NCBI GenBank assembly: GCA_947176065.1
Contig: CAMWPB010000023.1
Location: forward strand, 1 to 60,104
Direction: 5' to 3'
DNA from: an uncultured Lachnospiraceae bacterium
Lineage (GTDB): Bacteria > Bacillota > Clostridia > Lachnospirales > Lachnospiraceae
Length of the DNA stretch: 60,104 nt
This document shows positions 59,156-60,104 of this stretch, piece after piece; within the stretch, counting starts at the first letter, position 1; every line of letters begins with the position of its first letter. The notes beneath the pieces were generated by a model. The model made no database searches. It was not told where the DNA came from and was given only the letters and a program-made list of their open reading frames with translations. Both the position numbers and the translations under genes were made by a program.

Positions 59156-60104
59156 CTATTTTGTAAATTGATAAATGCCGTCTGCCGTTACATAAAAATC
59201 ACTGCCGCCCGGATAAACCGACTTGTCGCCGTCTACCTTCCATTTCCCTTCCGCCAAATGATATTTCACTCCCGTCTTCAACGTGTATTCCCCGCTTTTG
59301 GAAATCACATTGCTTTCTTCCGGCGTTCCCTCTTCCGGCGTCCCGTTTCCCGCTACGCTGATGCTGCAGGTTGTCTCATTGCCGGCCTTGTCTTTCGCCT
59401 TGATCACACAGGACGTACCGTTCGCAGCCACCTTATACTTTCCGTCTTCAGGAGACACCGGCTGCCCATTCACCAGCACGCTCTCCAAATTGGCATCCTC
59501 CACCTGAAACAGCGTTCCCTCCGGATAGGACTTTCCTTCCTCGACGCCCTTTATGACAGGCTTTACGGTATCCACCACAATTCCATTAGAACGGGCATAA
59601 TACGACTGCTCCTTTTCCCCCTGTACTGTCGCTTTTACATATACGACATAACAGCCATCATTCAAAGACTCGATGCTCATAGACGGGGACTGTATCTCAT
59701 TCCAATACAAAGAGCCCATCTGCTCTTCTTTCTTAGCATCGGCCTTCATGTCTTTCACTTTATCCAAATAATAGAAAAGTAAGACCTGACTGTCACTCTG
59801 ACCGACAGACACCTCAAACAGCATACCCTGATAATTCACATACTCAAAGGTAATCTCTCCGCCCAGGGGACAGCTTCTGTTCGTTCCGCCCCTTGTAATG
59901 ACAATCTCAGGCGCAGATACACTTTCCGAAGCCTCTGAGCCGTCCGCCTGCGCATCCTGCTCCATTGCCGGTGCAGACGCTGTCAGAATACCGGCATTCT
60001 GTATCCCGTCAGCATTTTCATGATCCGAAGCATTCTCTCCGTCTGATATGTTTTCATTGTCCGAAGCATTCTCTCCGTCTGATACGTTTTCATTGTCCGA
60101 AGCA
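59156..60104 (-). CDS. surface protein with acidic 12-residue repeats, 5' end cut
   Basis: The frame is open to the window edge, so the gene starts outside. The visible part is at least 316 residues: tandem SDGENASDNEN-type repeats, then an Ig-like or beta-rich region (VITRGGTNRSCPLGGEITFEY), a bacterial Ig-like module (VDTVKPVIKGVEEGKSYPEGTLF...AKDKAGNET) and a C-terminal GGSDFYVTADGIYQF motif. An ATG at 59965 exists but is internal to the continuous frame. Ends 44 nt before FecR. Probably exported; the signal peptide would be upstream. Confidence 0.7.
   Translation of the reverse strand, partial: ASDNENVSDGENASDNENISDGENASDHENADGIQNAGILTASAPAMEQDAQADGSEASESVSAPEIVITRGGTNRSCPLGGEITFEYVNYQGMLFEVSVGQSDSQVLLFYYLDKVKDMKADAKKEEQMGSLYWNEIQSPSMSIESLNDGCYVVYVKATVQGEKEQSYYARSNGIVVDTVKPVIKGVEEGKSYPEGTLFQVEDANLESVLVNGQPVSPEDGKYKVAANGTSCVIKAKDKAGNETTCSISVAGNGTPEEGTPEESNVISKSGEYTLKTGVKYHLAEGKWKVDGDKSVYPGGSDFYVTADGIYQFTK
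60029..60104 (-). repeat. 36-bp in-frame tandem repeats
   Basis: Two near-identical 36-bp units (60029-60064 and 60065-60100, one base different) plus a partial third at the window edge and a degenerate one before. Each encodes 12 residues of the type ENASDNENVSDG. They lie within the partial surface protein. Confidence 0.85.

Noticed and set aside
60029..60104. CRISPR-like 36-bp direct repeats
   Set aside because: The units are head to tail with no spacers and stay in frame with a protein.

Overview
The window reads as chromosome of a spore-forming, chemotactic, carbohydrate-using Clostridia, most likely a Lachnospiraceae gut commensal. The evidence is the style of the proteins (a cellobiose phosphorylase very like the 811-residue Clostridium Cbp, a YtrA-type GntR operon, ECF sigma modules, CHASE2/FecR and HD-GYP genes), strong AGGAGG-type ribosome sites, roughly 50% GC, and a near-consensus sigma-G promoter in front of a tiny Asn/Ser-rich gene. 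Almost every gene lies on the minus strand; only the cellobiose phosphorylase, a MerR regulator and a GGDEF protein are on plus. I see no phage, IS element, rRNA or CRISPR array.

Layout. 1-325: a tRNA-Pro/Gly/Arg cluster with a perfect sigma-A promoter. 333-3772: RNA methyltransferase, a catalytically dead amidase-like protein, RdgB and a YfcE phosphoesterase in one operon. 3858-4117: the tiny putative spore gene with its own promoter and terminator. 4331-9071: LacI regulator with two small followers, divergent from cellobiose phosphorylase, with matching operator candidates just downstream of both transcription starts. 9199-11263: MerR regulator, pyridoxal kinase and two structured repeats. 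11301-14562: two ECF sigma modules. 14734-17974: two small membrane proteins and a YtrA-like GntR/ABC operon. 18146-18299: tRNA-Arg(ACG). 18380-29501: a chemosensory operon (two HD-GYP regulators, Hpt, histidine kinase, CheR, CheB, CheY, CheA, CheW, MCP) divergent from a diguanylate cyclase. 31619-38780: ornithine transcarbamylase, BirA, DUF6145-like, DusB, an unknown protein, GreA and a LysS fused to an HD phosphohydrolase. 38854-44742: NfeD/SPFH pair, SleB-like hydrolase, ProC, rRNA/tRNA methyltransferase, PfkA. 44751-49773: DnaE with a long structured leader, and a DUF4143-type ATPase. 49984-60104: ABC exporter with a two-component system, a GAF/HD-GYP protein, a TIM-barrel isomerase, a CHASE2 adenylate cyclase, a FecR protein and a repeat-bearing surface protein that runs off the window.

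How it works together. Signalling dominates: about fifteen genes make, break or transmit phosphoryl or cyclic-nucleotide signals. The diguanylate cyclase and the chemosensory operon with HD-GYP phosphodiesterase candidates share one divergent intergenic region. The FecR/CHASE2-cyclase unit links a surface protein to cAMP.

The least expected signal is intergenic. Three families of structured dispersed repeats each occur twice, always in the same orientation relative to their upstream gene, and the two copies of each keep their helices through compensating base changes. They sit at the ends of upstream genes, sometimes supplying the last codons, and just before the next ribosome site. These, together with the spore gene, the dead amidase, the LysS-HD fusion and the kinase with a His-less Hpt domain, are the points I would follow first.
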